Both the position numbers and the translations under genes were made by a program. Below the pieces are notes generated by a model. That model was not told the DNA's origin. It was given only the letters and a program-made list of their open reading frames with translations, and searched no databases. A DNA stretch of 64,000 nucleotides from Membranipora membranacea (lineage: Eukaryota > Bryozoa > Gymnolaemata > Cheilostomatida > Membraniporidae): NCBI GenBank assembly GCA_914767715.1, contig OU612067.1, forward strand, positions 32,898,162-32,962,161, given 5' to 3'. The stretch's first letter is position 1; the number at the start of each line of letters is the position of its first letter. Below, one piece after another: positions 1 through 12,810 of the stretch.

Positions 1-370
1 AAACAAATCGCCATTATTTCCTTATGACTTCATTTTCGATTTTAATTTCAATGAAAAACCACAAACTTATCATATGAGTTTTCAAATACAGGTCACAGGA
101 ACTCGTGCTTATCATTACTGGGAATACAAGTCTGCCGATTCATGGCTAGAGCAGAAGCCAATCACTTTCACTATAGTGCAACATTTCCTTGTCAAACTGA
201 ATTGTTGCTAGCTATGCATTGCATTGCGTCATAATAAATAGTATGATGATCAGTGTGTGTTGTTTTATTGTTGCCACATGTGATGATTCTAGGCCTACTT
301 TTTCGAAGAAAAGGGAAGTAGAGTGACCAAATATTCCTCAAATATATACGGCATTGTATCAGCAATCTGG

Positions 371-378
371 TATAAAAG
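371..378 (+). promoter_or_regulatory. Candidate TATA box of the CLCA-like gene
   Basis: TATAAAAG lies 223 bp upstream of the CLCA-like start codon. It predicts transcription starting near position 400 and a 5' UTR of about 190 bp if there is no upstream intron. The rest of 1-593 shows no convincing coding exon, so this stretch is read as promoter and 5' UTR. The element is seen; its use is inferred. Confidence 0.4.
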
Positions 379-593
379 CAGACACAGTAATCTATCAATC
401 CCAAAGACTGAGCAAAGTTTGACAAGTCAACACCTTGCATTCAAGTTTTACGATCAGAGAATTAGTATCATTTTTCAGTTGAAAAGGTTTCTTGAGGACA
501 AAAAAACTACTCAGAATAATTACTAAACAAATTGCAATACATAAAGAGGGTTGAAGTTTTTTCAGAATTAAGTTCTCTTTGAGAGGAGGCACA

Positions 594-3500
594 ATGTGTG
601 CAGGGTTTGTCCGTATCACATATCTATCACTGATGATCTATCTATCTTCATCATGCAGCATCGGAGGCAGGAGAGAAGAGATCATTCTACACCCTGATGG
701 AGGTTATGATTTTATGGTGTCTATAAATAAAGATGTACCAGAGGAACGAGAGCTGATCACCAAACTACAGGTGGGTAACTGTGAAATGTGTGTCTCATAA
801 CGTATTAATTGTCGATGAATAATTATAAGAGATTATAATGGTTAATTTATGTCAAAGTTTTATATAGTTTTATGAAGGGATCGGTATTTATCATTCTTTG
901 ACTTGCCAATCTGTAAACTCGATTTGGCATGATACCATTAAAAATTTGTCTATTTGAGTTTTGAATCACCAGTAAGCCTGTGAAATTTCAATCAGCGATC
1001 ATTTCATAATTTATTTATTCAAAACCTACAGGCTGCTGTCTGTTATTTAAAACTTAATTTAAAATTTAAAAATTACACCACTACCATAACAATGATCAAT
1101 GTAAAGCTCATTACCAGTGCCTGTTGAATTAATGATAAATTGGCATTTAAAAGTTTGGAAAAGTGATTAGAACGAGGAAGTATAAAATTACTTCACCCAA
1201 GTCACAAGCTGTGACCATCAGGCTATTGCGTTGCTGTGTTGCATAATGATCCATCAAAATGTGTCGGCGCAATAACAACCTGACCAATTTCCTCATCACC
1301 ATGGATACATAACAACAATGAAATCTATTGTTATCATTGTTGTTTCTTTTGTCACAGGAATACATACATGGAGCCTCACAATACCTTCTAACAGCCACTG
1401 AGGGCAGAATGTATTTCCGTAATGTAACCATACTGATACCTAAAACATGGTCTGATCAGAGAGATTACACTGAGGTGAGACAAGACTTTACTTTTTGAGA
1501 GATTGAATTCTTCAGAGAATAACTTGATAGCTTTGAAACGAATTTTCATTTAAATTAGTTTTTTTGACATGTCCACATTTCGCATGTTACATTGGCCGGC
1601 CCTGTTTATGACAAAACAGAGGGTGGGCTGCCCCTAAAGAGGGACGCAAGTTGCCTGGAGTCCTCGTACTGAGAGTGTGATACATCCTAGTAAGCTAGAA
1701 TGCATCCTAGAGGTGAGGCCATGGTGGACCTCCTAATCGTGAGTGTGCAGCAAGCTGCCAGAAACTGAAACAGGCACTTATCAGCCATTGGCCATGACAC
1801 TTTTATCTTAGCCAATAGGCCGAGAGAACACTCCGATCTTAGCCAATAGGCCGAGAAGTTACATTGGCCGGCACTGAATGTGAATGACAGAAATTGATTT
1901 TTTTTATATTTGTATAATTTATTGAATACAATCACAAAATGTCAATCATTTTCCACAAGGTTTCTAGTAAAATGTGCGTCTCAAACTGTAGGTTCAGGGA
2001 AGGAGCTTCACTCAAGCTCGGATGCTAATTGAGTCTGGCTCAGAAGATTCCTATGTAAAGCCCATTTATACAGTCCAACCAAGCGGCTGTGGTGAGGAGG
2101 GAGACTACATACGCATGGCTCCCAGATATGTCAAGGACTTTGACCTTCTTCCCCAACCATTCCACGAGCAAGGTATGTTTGAGATAACGTTTAGTTTTCT
2201 AGATTGCCTCCTCAAGGTATAAGAGATCTATCCTCTCATGGTCTGATCTCGAACATTATCGAGTAGCTAATTTGATCGGCAAACTCAATCACTGATGTCT
2301 CTCTTGATTACAAGGAAAGGGAAATTTGCTAAATTTTTATCCCACTTTGACAATTTTTCAACAATAAATCGCAATTATTTTAGCAATTATATCATAGAAG
2401 TAATTTACTGACAGTCATAACTCATAGAGGATTACAGAAAGCTATGTTAGATATGACCTAGCTGAGTACAATATGCTTCGCTGAGAGGTTGTTCTTATCT
2501 TATTACTTTATTATAGATTGGTACAAACAGTACACATTTGACCCTTATGGTAGTGGTGACTTCGACTTTGCTGAGGCTTTGTTGAATAAACCTGGATATT
2601 CGACAGGCCTAGTGCTATATCTGACGGCACTAGAGAAACAGAATGAGCTGTATCCCAGCAGTGGTAAGTAGATAATTAGGCAAGATATTCTAGATTATTA
2701 AGATAAAATAGATTTTCCATTTCCACCTTTTTTTTCATCCATAATAACAAAGGGAAATTGTGCTTTACTTGTTGCAGATAGTATTTTGTTTTTGAAGGAA
2801 AAATATCAAATTGTAATTAATGTTGCCAATGTTGCCGGTGTGTCTTTGTAGATGGACGTGATAATGCGTTCCAACACATGCTGTGGGCCAATCTGATGAA
2901 GCAGATCATAGGAGACGAAAAATCTCAGCAGATAACTGATCAATATGAGGTGTGGGATGCCAGTAAACAGCAATCTAATCAGACAAAGCTGAGTGACAGA
3001 CTGACTCGACTTCATGAATATAAGACAGGCAGAGACGTATCGTCATCATTCAACGTCACCTCTGATGATGTCATGTTTAGGCTGACCAATCAGACAGCTT
3101 CGAATTGTATGCAGTCACTGTACAGTAGTGAAGATTTTGTTTACTGTGAGATAAGCTCAAGTCGCTATCCACCACAGAACTGTAAGTTTATGAATTAGAA
3201 AATTTTTGTCGCTTTGCAAGCTTTGCAATTTGTACTAACTAAACACACCGGGATACTCTACCTAATCTTTTTAGCTATAACTGGGGCCTCATCAGCAAGC
3301 CAAGGCCTGTAAGTTTATGTATCACATAATTGTACCATTTGCAAAGCTTGTCAGCCTGAAGGACAACATATATTAGTTGTGTACCTTGCAAATCATGCGG
3401 CCTCCGCAAGCAGGACAAAGTTATGAGAGCTGTTTTGAAACTGGTTCAGTGTCAGCTAAATCTTTACTAGTAATTTCACATAAAATCTTCAGTTCAGCTC

Positions 3501-6500
3501 TAGTTCAACATACAATCAAATACAACTGAAACCGGTCCATTTATATTTCCTCAGTGATTGAAGAGCTGTTGTTGAATAGTGAGAGAATATACAACACATC
3601 GTCTAAAGCTGGGAGATGTTCAGGCCTACTGAGATCCGTACCAAGGTTCATCACAAGCTGTATGATAGAGAGCTCCGGACTATCAGGCTCAGATGAATAC
3701 CAAACTATCGTGAGCCAGTCAGTCGAGCTGGTCAAGAGCCTCAGAAATGGAAATCAATCAGTGCCGAGCTTTGATCCGACCGAGTTTGAGAGTGTGGACG
3801 TGAAACAATTTGATACAGAGTACTCTCGAGTCATTTATGGAGCGAGTGGTGAGTTTCGTCCATGGGTACACACTTGTCAATGATTTAGAAAAATGCTGAA
3901 AATTTAATTTGTCTAGAGCAAAGAATTATAACTTGACTTTTATCATACCGAAGAAAATGGAGTTTCTCAATTGCAAAAAAACTTCATCTGTTCTCATTGT
4001 CATATATTTATTTTCAGAGAAGAGATTAGTTCGAGAATGGGCACATCTGAGGTGGGGCTTGTTCGATGAAAATCCACAAGATGATGATCCCGCATTCTAC
4101 ACAGTGGGGGAAGAACTAAGACCAACTGGGTATGTAATACTCAAGTGCAGACCTGTACAAATAAGCCCCATCTTCCTTCCTTTACCGGTTACTTCTCTGG
4201 GCATCAAAGGGCACACAACTCCTAACTTGATGAAGTACGGACAGATTTATCTGCTGGATTTGTCTCGATTTTAGTTTTGATGTGAATTCTTTGCTTTCCA
4301 GCTGTCCTGTCAGTGTTAAAGGAAGGATCCATGACTCAGGTGACTGGAAGAAAGGTTGTTCTATTAATTCAGAGACAGGGCTACCTGAGAGTAGCTGTGT
4401 ATTTGATATCGATGAGAGTGTACATAGTACAAAATCCTCTCTGATGTATGCAGAGTATCTGCCATCGGTAAGTGGTTGATATAAACTCAGATGTATGAAC
4501 CCCATAACTGTTTTAATATTTATATATTCAAATTTACCACTGCCATGGTGATTAAGGTAAAATTTTTTGCTCTGAAATAGAAAGTGATACCTTTAGTACT
4601 GGCCAGTAATCAAGACTGTCCTAGCAGTATGCTGAACACTCCGGATTAAGACTGCCTCTCCCTTCCCTAACGTTGGTGGGGTATTGCAACTCCACTTCGA
4701 CAGACTGAAAGGGCTATTTAACTGAAAAACTATCATTGAATTATATAGCATAACATAACTCGCATGTTTGAGCATGATTTGATATGGCTGTTTAATGAAA
4801 TCTCCAGGTGACAAAATTCTGCACCTCAGAGTCACTGGATACAGATTTAGTTAGTCAGCACAGACTCCATGACCCGGCATCACCGAACCATCAGAATAAG
4901 AGATGTAGTGAACGCAGTGTCTGGGAGGTTCTATCCACTCACAGTGATTTTGGTATGTATTCACATCCTCGCATATTGTCTGTCGAAACGAGCCGACTGA
5001 GTTCGAACTCAATTTAGCCACAGCCCCGCAGCTACTGATGCTTGAACCTATCAAATTTAGAGAGTGTCATAGTCCTGTGTCATAGTTCTGTGTCATAGTT
5101 CTGTGTCATAGTTCTGTGTCATAGTTCTGTGTCATGGTTCTGTGTCATAGTTGACCATTTATACTGATCGTATACGTGCTTCGCTGACTCTTATCTTAAT
5201 CCACTTATAGCCACACAGCAATCAGCGAAGGCCAGAGCGCCGAATACAGTCTTCACTTTGATCAAAGACAAGCCAGTCCTACAGAACTCGTCATACATCG
5301 TCTGCCTTGCTCTGGACACCTCAGGCAGTATGGGGGTATGTATGTTCTTAATACCACCCGCTGTGTCAAGTTGTTTACAATACTAGCAAACCATGCAAGC
5401 TATGCTAAGGAAGGGATCAAGAGATTTCTAGAAATATTGGTGTTTCCGTGTTCTTGACAAATCAGAAGCATGCTGTTTTGTTGCATAAAAAAACGGGACA
5501 ATACACATGGAACAACAATTTCAGCACAAATATTTACTATCACATAACCATGATATTTTTCAGGGTGACCGTATAGCAAACCTAGCCACTACCGTAAGAC
5601 ACTTTATATCCTACTATGTGAGTGAAGGAACTTATGTCGGCATTGTTCAATTCAACAGCAACGCATCAACATTAGCAGGCATGACCTTGGTAAGAGGTCA
5701 GACAGAAAGGGACAATCTACTACGAGCTGTACCGACAACAGCAGGTGGAGGTACAAGCATTGGTGCAGGAATCCAACAATGTCAACAGGTAAGACCCAAC
5801 CTGTGCAAAACATTTCAAATGACTTTGATCGCCAATAAAAGTATAATAACTCTTTTGTAGCTTTCATGAACAACCTGATCAAAACCCTAACCATCTTGTA
5901 ATATGGGGCATTGACTGGGGACATTATTCATTATCCTAAATATCTGTATTTTAGATGTTGAAAGGCATTACAAACAATAAACCTGCTGGTACATATATAA
6001 TGCTGCTTAGTGATGGAGTAGAGGGCTCCTCCCCATACATCAAAGATGTCCTTCCAGATCTCACGCGTGACGGGATTATCCTCAACACTATAGCTTACAG
6101 GTATCTTAAATTTTCGTGTAATATGTGGCCTTCAGTAAAAAATAAAATTTGCTTTCGCCAAAACAGCGTTCCTCAACAGTTGCGGTATTGTTTCGCTATG
6201 TCCAACTTCATGTTGAACTCGCCAGTGATGTAGTTAGTGGTGGGGTCAGTTGATAGGTCATCTGCTCTACAATGATTAATTATAAATTGTTGTTTTTTTA
6301 GTCAGAACGCTGACACTGGTATGGCAGACGCCTCAGCAGCTACTGGAGGTCAAGCTTTCTTTGCTGCTGATAATGATGCTATAGCTGATATCACGTCAGC
6401 TCTGCTCTCTACGGTGAAGGCTGCCGGGGGTGATGACTGCAGTATTGTTACAGTAAGTAGTCATTAAACACCAATAGGAAATTGTAGAGAAAACTTGCTC

Positions 6501-9500
6501 CACCAAAACGAAAAGATCCATTATTAAAGTTGACTTAGTGACCTGTTAAGGTAGATTGATTTGTCACCAAACATCTGTCTTTGCTATTATAGATCAGGAA
6601 CGAGAAGGTGACCTTGGGACCCGGTAAATCAAATGTGACAAAATCAGTTAATGTAGATGAATCAATCAAAGATACCCAGCTAACATTTATATACACGGAC
6701 AGTATCATAGTCACGGTAACTGTTAGAGATCACGCATCTGCAACTCTGAAGAGGACAATTCCAGTTATACCCAAAACTGCAATTAAAACGATTACAGCAG
6801 ATATCAGCGGAGTCATGGTGAGTTTTACGCTTCCAGATATTTTAATTTGTGAATATGTAACATTGACGTAAATATCCACATGTTTTTGTTACTGTCAGCT
6901 CTCTCATAATCATATTAAGAGCATCAAGACTCAAAATCAGAGTGATATTGTACATGACAAATACGGATGTTATACTCAGATTTTGTTAGCTGACTCTGAC
7001 AACATCATCATATGACTCATAAATCCTCTGAATGGGGAGCGCATAAGTTAGTATTGGCCAATTATTGTACATAGTTGTAGGCCGTTGCAAGCAACCTGAA
7101 AATCAATCGATCAACATGACTTAAGTTCTAATAATGCACATGATTTCATGACATGAGATATTATCGTGAACTTTTATATTACTAGAACGGGGAAGTAGAG
7201 TATACTATAAAGAGTGTGAATCCTCAGAGTACACCTGAGATCTCTGTGACTATCACCGCGCAACCCGTAGAGACTGAGGAACCGATTACAATAGAATCTA
7301 AATCCGATATATCTACAATCATCTTCAATCATCAGTCTATGGTATGTTGTCCTCTATGCTCTCTGCAGTGTACTCACTGCAACGGAATGAAAAATATAAC
7401 TCTTAGTAAATAATGAAAAAAAGTGATCAGTCAGCCCATATCCGTAATCATGGTAGGATTGAAAACTGGAATTTTGGCACATGTCAAAAGAGGGGACATA
7501 TTGTAAAAGATGTTAACAGTAATTATTGTCTTGTCTGCAACTCTAGGTGGATTTCTACGTAACCATTATGAAAGGTGTAGTCCCAGTATCAGGCATTGAT
7601 GTGACAGCTACAGTCAAGAGACCATCAGGTGACAGTGTCCAAATTAAACTACTCGATAACGGGGCAGGTGAGTGAAATACTAGATATTTGAGAAAAATCA
7701 CCACTCAGTGTTTCTACCCCCAGAGCTAACTCATGTGATCCTTTAAACATCAGCTTCTTAACAAAATAATGTGTTAATGTGTGTCCGTTTTTCGAAAAAG
7801 TTGGAAAAATGTTCAAAGCTCGTGTAGAAAGAAGTATTTGGTTGATTTTGAGATGGCATGTATTTAGATTGATTTCTTGACAAAAAACCCTGAACAAACA
7901 TTTGTTACACTGTATCGCAAGATGATTCAGTGATTGGCCATTGTGTTATCATTATCATCATCTTTCTCCATGTTTACAGGAGCTGACTCTACAAAAGGTG
8001 ACGGGATTTACAGCGGTCTCCTTAATGCTAACCAGCTGGAAGGCAACGGATACTATGATTGGAAGGTAAGCAAAGACTCTAATAAGTAATAAGCTGAGAT
8101 TACAGTCCTTCCTGGCCCTGTTAACGCCTCTATTATGAGTTCAGATCGATGAACCTTAGATAGAGGTAGAAGATCCCCGACCATCAGGCCTTGATTGCTC
8201 TGTAGATGTTTCCTCTTGTTTCTTGTACAGGTTGATGTAAGCGGATCTCCCCTTTTGAAGAATGAAGATAAATCACTGTCAAAAAATCTGACTGCTATCA
8301 CAAGAAATACAGATGGTAAATATTTGTATCTTTTTCTTATCCTAACTTGATTAGCTCTGGTAATAATTAGCGAGCAAACTTTTGCCAAGTATTTATCAAG
8401 AGACAAATGAGTAGTCTCCACTGCAATCAGGTGGTTGATAGACCTATTATATGAATAATCTAGATCAATCAAATTTTCCCTGTGGCTCATTTACTCATCA
8501 CTTTTATTCTCATTTCAACCATCCTATGACAATTTAGGCTGAGCTGTTTACTGAGGCCTAAAGAAATATAAAAAGTTGATGCATGGAACTAAGTGAGATA
8601 CCTGTTTATAGGCGGTTCACTGCAAGTATCAAAATGGAAGCGGCCCACTGAGGACCTGATAGCCCCAGAGACAGTGAGAGATCTCGTGCTACTGACTGCC
8701 ATTGAAGGGACGGGCATAGCAACTGTAGGGTGGACTGCGCCAGGTGATGATCCAGGCTTTGGTATAGGTGAGTTTTGCTTACTCCATTTTTTGAGGTTGT
8801 GGCAATAGGCAAAACAACTTGCATAAGAAATCAGTCCTCAGAGCTTCATGCAGCTGTATAGTCTGTTTTGGTCTGTTCTGATGCTTGCTGATCACGTTCA
8901 TTAGCGTCCCTGTCATCTATGCCGTGTGTGTTATGCTTTTTAACATAATAATTGCTCAGAAAAATTCATAGTGGTTGCTTTGGGGTTCAACAGCAATGAT
9001 AGTGTTAGGGCAGAGTCATTAGGTTGTGAAGTATTTCTAGCTACATGTGAATAGTCTCTATATTTTTTTTAATTAAATTTGCAGCAACGGGTTACGAGAT
9101 TGTATTATTAACAAGCCGAGAGGAGATCGTGAACTCGTCTTATCTGAAACCAAACTCTATCGTGTGGACATCAGATACACGTCTCGAACAAGAAGCAGGA
9201 GTGCCTGTTCAATACAAAATCAACACAAGTATGTAGAATTTAAGAAAATACGGATTCTTAGTTAATTACATTTTCACATTTAGAAAAAATGCTTCCGTTC
9301 GGGTTTTCGTTTTATCAGATTTTACATGATCTCATTACACTGTCCTCTGACTAAGCAGTGAAAAGTCGGTTCTCGTTTCTTGTCTGCACATGTAGGTTAT
9401 GTAGGTTTTTTCACTCTCCTGTCTCTCACTCACAATATAAAGCTCAATGATTACAACAAGATATTCTGAGAGATTTCGATTGGGCCGAATAGCATTCATG

Positions 9501-10940
9501 TTAGCCAAGGAGCAAGGACTGGATAGTATTTCTACTTGTGTCACAATTACAAATCAACACCTCAACCCATTTGCATTTTCCATCTTCTTTCTTTAACACA
9601 ACCTTATTGATCTTGTGCCCTGCTGGACAGAGTAGGGAAACACAATGTTTGTGACAAAATAAACCAACCAACACCAACAAAAATGCTTTACCCACAACCA
9701 TTATCGTGATTAGCATCATTTCCTGTTTGTGATCATTGACTTACAACTTGTTTCTGCAGGTGAGTTGTTGATAAACTTAATAAACAGGGAAGGCACAAAC
9801 TCCAGCCTCCTATCAGACCTAACAGGAGAAGACAACTCTGACTTGACCTACTTTATCAGACTGAGAGCATTCGATGAGAGGAACAACACAGCTGATTGGT
9901 CAAATATTGTCTCCGCTTCATTTCTCAAGCCAGAGATATTTTCTAATCCGGTAAGTATTACAAAACGGCTTTCTGGCTGTCAAATCTATCAGACGGTTTT
10001 CATATCAAACAAATATAAAGCCAGTCAATATGGATAACAGCAACATTACTGTGATGTACAAACGGAAGCAAAGTAACAAAATAGTAATCATAATAATTAA
10101 TTACTTGGTAATACTCAAAAATAAGCCGATCAAAGAAAACCCACAAGCTACATTCTCCAACCACCAAAGGAGCACACAGAACAGAAGATGTGGCTACCAT
10201 GAATAATCAAGTTTTTAAAAGCTGCTTGACTTGGTGTGGTATGGTTAGTAATTCATTGTCATAATCTTATTTCTAAATCTATTTTTGTTCTTGCAGATAT
10301 GGATCGATGGTGATAATTATGCCCAATCAAATTTTAAAGTGGTGAGTAATTTTGTGAATCAGTTCATCAAAAAAAAAATTATTTTTCTCAATCAAGTCTT
10401 TTGGAGCTTGAATGATTTGTGCAATCAACTCAAACCAAGAAAATGGTATCTGGCTTGATATTAACAATGAGCTGTTGAAGATTTTGTATTATCTGTATCA
10501 TTTTTAGGACCATTGCGAATTTTGCAGCAGATCTGACCCTTTACAAACATAGCTTGGTTCTTTTTGAGGGGCCAGCATTTGACTCTCGCTTGCTCCACAT
10601 CTCAGTTTGCCCTTAGTTAAATTTTGAACCCAGTGCGGTTGCGATTAGAATAAAATATGATGCCAAGTTGTCTGTAGTTAATAGCTGGTGTTTTTATTCA
10701 CTTCACTCACAGAAGGAGAATATATTTGAGGAACTGGAGTCAAGAGACATTGCCATTGCAAATGTACAGACCACATCAATCCCTGCAACTGGCCAGACCC
10801 CAGAAGAGGACAATACAGCGATTCTAGCTGGCTCGATATCGGCGGCCGTTGTGCTTATGGTAACTGTCGTGACGACGGGTCTTGTGATTCGATATAAGAT
10901 GAAGACGTCTTATAATGCAGCCAAGGCAGCTTCTGTGTGA
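594..10940 (+). CDS. CLCA-family (calcium-activated chloride channel regulator-like) protein, 23 exons, 1250 aa
   Basis: Exons: 594-770, 1358-1474, 1992-2172, 2517-2663, 2852-3181, 3555-3848, 4018-4129, 4302-4467, 4808-4952, 5211-5335, 5564-5788, 5955-6100, 6302-6452, 6593-6817, 7186-7341, 7547-7667, 7980-8065, 8231-8315, 8612-8767, 9085-9228, 9760-9950, 10297-10341, 10713-10940; total 3753 nt. CLCA proteins are secreted or membrane-anchored and modulate TMEM16A chloride channels in vertebrates. A signal peptide covers about residues 1-25. The CLCA N-domain is recognisable (GRMYFRNVTILIPKTW; CGEEGDYIRMAPRYV). The VWA domain has a complete MIDAS: DTSGS 592-596, T662 and D693. A membrane helix spans about 1211-1234, with a short basic cytoplasmic tail. 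Two oddities: exons 4-6 add 257 residues absent from ordinary CLCAs (about 900-1000 aa), and the HEWAH zinc motif reads REWAH (421-425). The start is the first ATG with a signal peptide. Family assignment is firm; orthology is not. Confidence 0.88.
1586..1872. repeat. Intronic repeat cluster with GGCCGG modules
   Basis: In CLCA intron 2, GTTACATTGGCCGGC occurs at 1586-1600 and again at 1858-1872. Between them, ATCTTAGCCAATAGGCCGAG occurs at 1805 and at 1836, a 31-bp period. This could be a small mobile element with repeated ends or a local duplication. No open reading frame of note lies inside. Confidence 0.5.
2517..3848 (+). other. Three-exon phase 1-1 cassette inserted in the CLCA N-domain; DUF6973-like motif
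   Basis: Exons 4, 5 and 6 (147, 330 and 294 nt) all begin and end in phase 1 and encode residues about 159-415. Skipping all three joins exon 3 to exon 7 in frame and restores the order expected of an ordinary CLCA: cysteine-rich N-domain, then directly the EWAHLRWG segment. The middle exon opens with DGRDNAFQHMLWANLMKQ and later reads LHEYKTGRDV. From memory this resembles the DAFRHxxWxAL and DLHNNxxGR signatures of the DUF6973 family of mostly bacterial proteins; this match is unverified. The last exon (IEELLLNSERIYN onward) is not recognised. Predicted N-glycosylation sequons suggest a luminal or extracellular location. Confidence 0.6.
5064..5152. repeat. 13-bp tandem repeat, about 6.8 copies, in a CLCA intron
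   Basis: The unit GTGTCATAGTTCT repeats with only two substitutions (the first copy has CC, and the sixth has GG for AG). It lies in the intron between the last N-domain exon and the first VWA exon. Confidence 0.85.
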
Positions 10941-11475
10941 TTTACTTACTGTTCTCTTAGAAGTATCATTGTGATATAAACTATGCTGAGACAGTCAGAA
11001 GCCAAATTATTCCAAAGCCGATCGCCAAACTATAAAGTTGGAACGTTTATTTTTCTCCTTCCTTTTAATTTTTTGTTATACTGTTCAGAACTTGAATCAG
11101 ATTTTTACAGAACGTTCTGTCGTTACCATATCTTACAACCTTTACTCTATATGTCAGACTTTGAGCTGCGAACCTCAAAGGTTTCTGTTTCGAGCTGGAT
11201 CGAAAAGTTTTACCTTTCACTTCATTATAACTTATGTGGCATGACTTATGTAGGGTAACACTACAGTGCCATATTTGCAGGTGACCTTGAGACTGCGGCT
11301 AGAATAGCTGCAGCCCGACCTATTCAATCAGTGATTACAATCTCTTCATATTATGTAACCTAATACTTATGGAGAATTTATCTATATTGTTTTTTGTATC
11401 ATGATTTTATCATTATTATTTATAACTATTACTATGTCAATATTTTGTAACATAAACACATAATCTACTCTCTCA

Positions 11476-11481
11476 AATAAA
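11476..11481 (+). terminator. Candidate polyadenylation signal of the CLCA-like gene
   Basis: AATAAA lies 536 bp after the stop codon, in AT-rich sequence with no intervening gene, so it is a plausible end for the transcript. Weaker A/T-rich hexamers nearby could serve instead. Confidence 0.4.
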
Positions 11482-12810
11482 ATATTTCACTTAAATAAAT
11501 AACTGAACTAGTATTATATAATATATTAAATGCACTTTATTATTACTTCTCAGGTAATTGTGAGCCAAATACATTCAAGAACAGGTGTAGCTTAGAATAA
11601 GATGAATCTTGTTTACATAAAATCATTGACTAATGCAGAGCAATCAGGCCTGCAGAAAAATGTGAAAAAGCAGACTTTTTCATAAGACCGCTGTTCTGCA
11701 ATTTTTCAGACAAGTCCTTTGAGGCATATGAAGTCATGTTTGAGGATGTATTAATTAGTTAGTTGGTACCCCAGACCTAATTAAAGTGTGGAAATTCAGC
11801 TCAACTGGCAATCGGAATCTATGGAAAGGACACAGGCATTCAAGTCAATCTACTAAGTTCTGATATAGGGTGTTTGTTTGCAAATTCATAGATACAACAT
11901 GTATAAAATCACTGTTAACTAATGTGTCATTGACTTATTGTCCATGTTTTCTATAATTCGATAATGAAAGATATGTCAAACGTAAATGTTTGTAATGTGA
12001 TGTAATTGTTTTGGGGAATGGATCACAAATCTCCATCAAATATTTTTCTCTCCAGTCTTTCAAATGTATTTAATAGCCTTCCACAACACATCAGGTCTTT
12101 GAGAGAACAGACATTCATTTATTTCCATTGAATTGAGTTCAGTGTTTATTTCGTGTCTAAGACAAAATCACCTTTTAGTATTCAGCCGATCGGTCTACGA
12201 CTCCCATTTCTTTTTTCATTTTATTTTCATTTTGTTGCTTGCTACGGCACATCTGGAAGAACATCATTTTAATGATGAATATTGTTGTCAATAAATGTTT
12301 TAAAAAAAAATTGAGGACTTGTAGCTTGAAGCATTTGAGAGTATGAGATCTAGGAAAACAACTGCTCGTGTTGCAGAAAGAATTTGTCATTATAGCCGGC
12401 CAAATAGTGTTATTAGGCGCAGGAGCTGTCTTGTTCTGGGAGAGGGCAACTCATTCCATCTCACGGCAATATTTTAAAAAAATAAATAGTTTCACTACGG
12501 GCATTGGGCGGGGAGTCTGGGGGCTTAGAATAGCTACAGTTTTTTACAAATATCATATTCATGTATTGTTCATTGGGCACATATCAATAAAAATCATTGA
12601 ATAAAAACATCTATCGTCGCACATCTGCTTACTCTTGTCAAATGTAATTACAGGTTTGCTGGGTAAGTAATAATCTAATAATCAAAGCTTTTCCTACGGC
12701 CATTATTATAAAAATAGGCCACAGAGAAGCTACTATCAGTCGTTGTATAGAAAAATAATAAAATACAGCAAAATTACCCACTGATGACATAAAATGTATC
12801 AATTACAACC

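Noticed and set aside
3275-3308. Extra constitutive CLCA exon
   Set aside because: Its 34-nt length breaks the frame into exon 6. The main model skips it, and it is kept only as a finding.
12368-12604. Open frame of 78 codons on the plus strand
   Set aside because: No homology, no splice context and a composition typical of AT-rich noncoding DNA.
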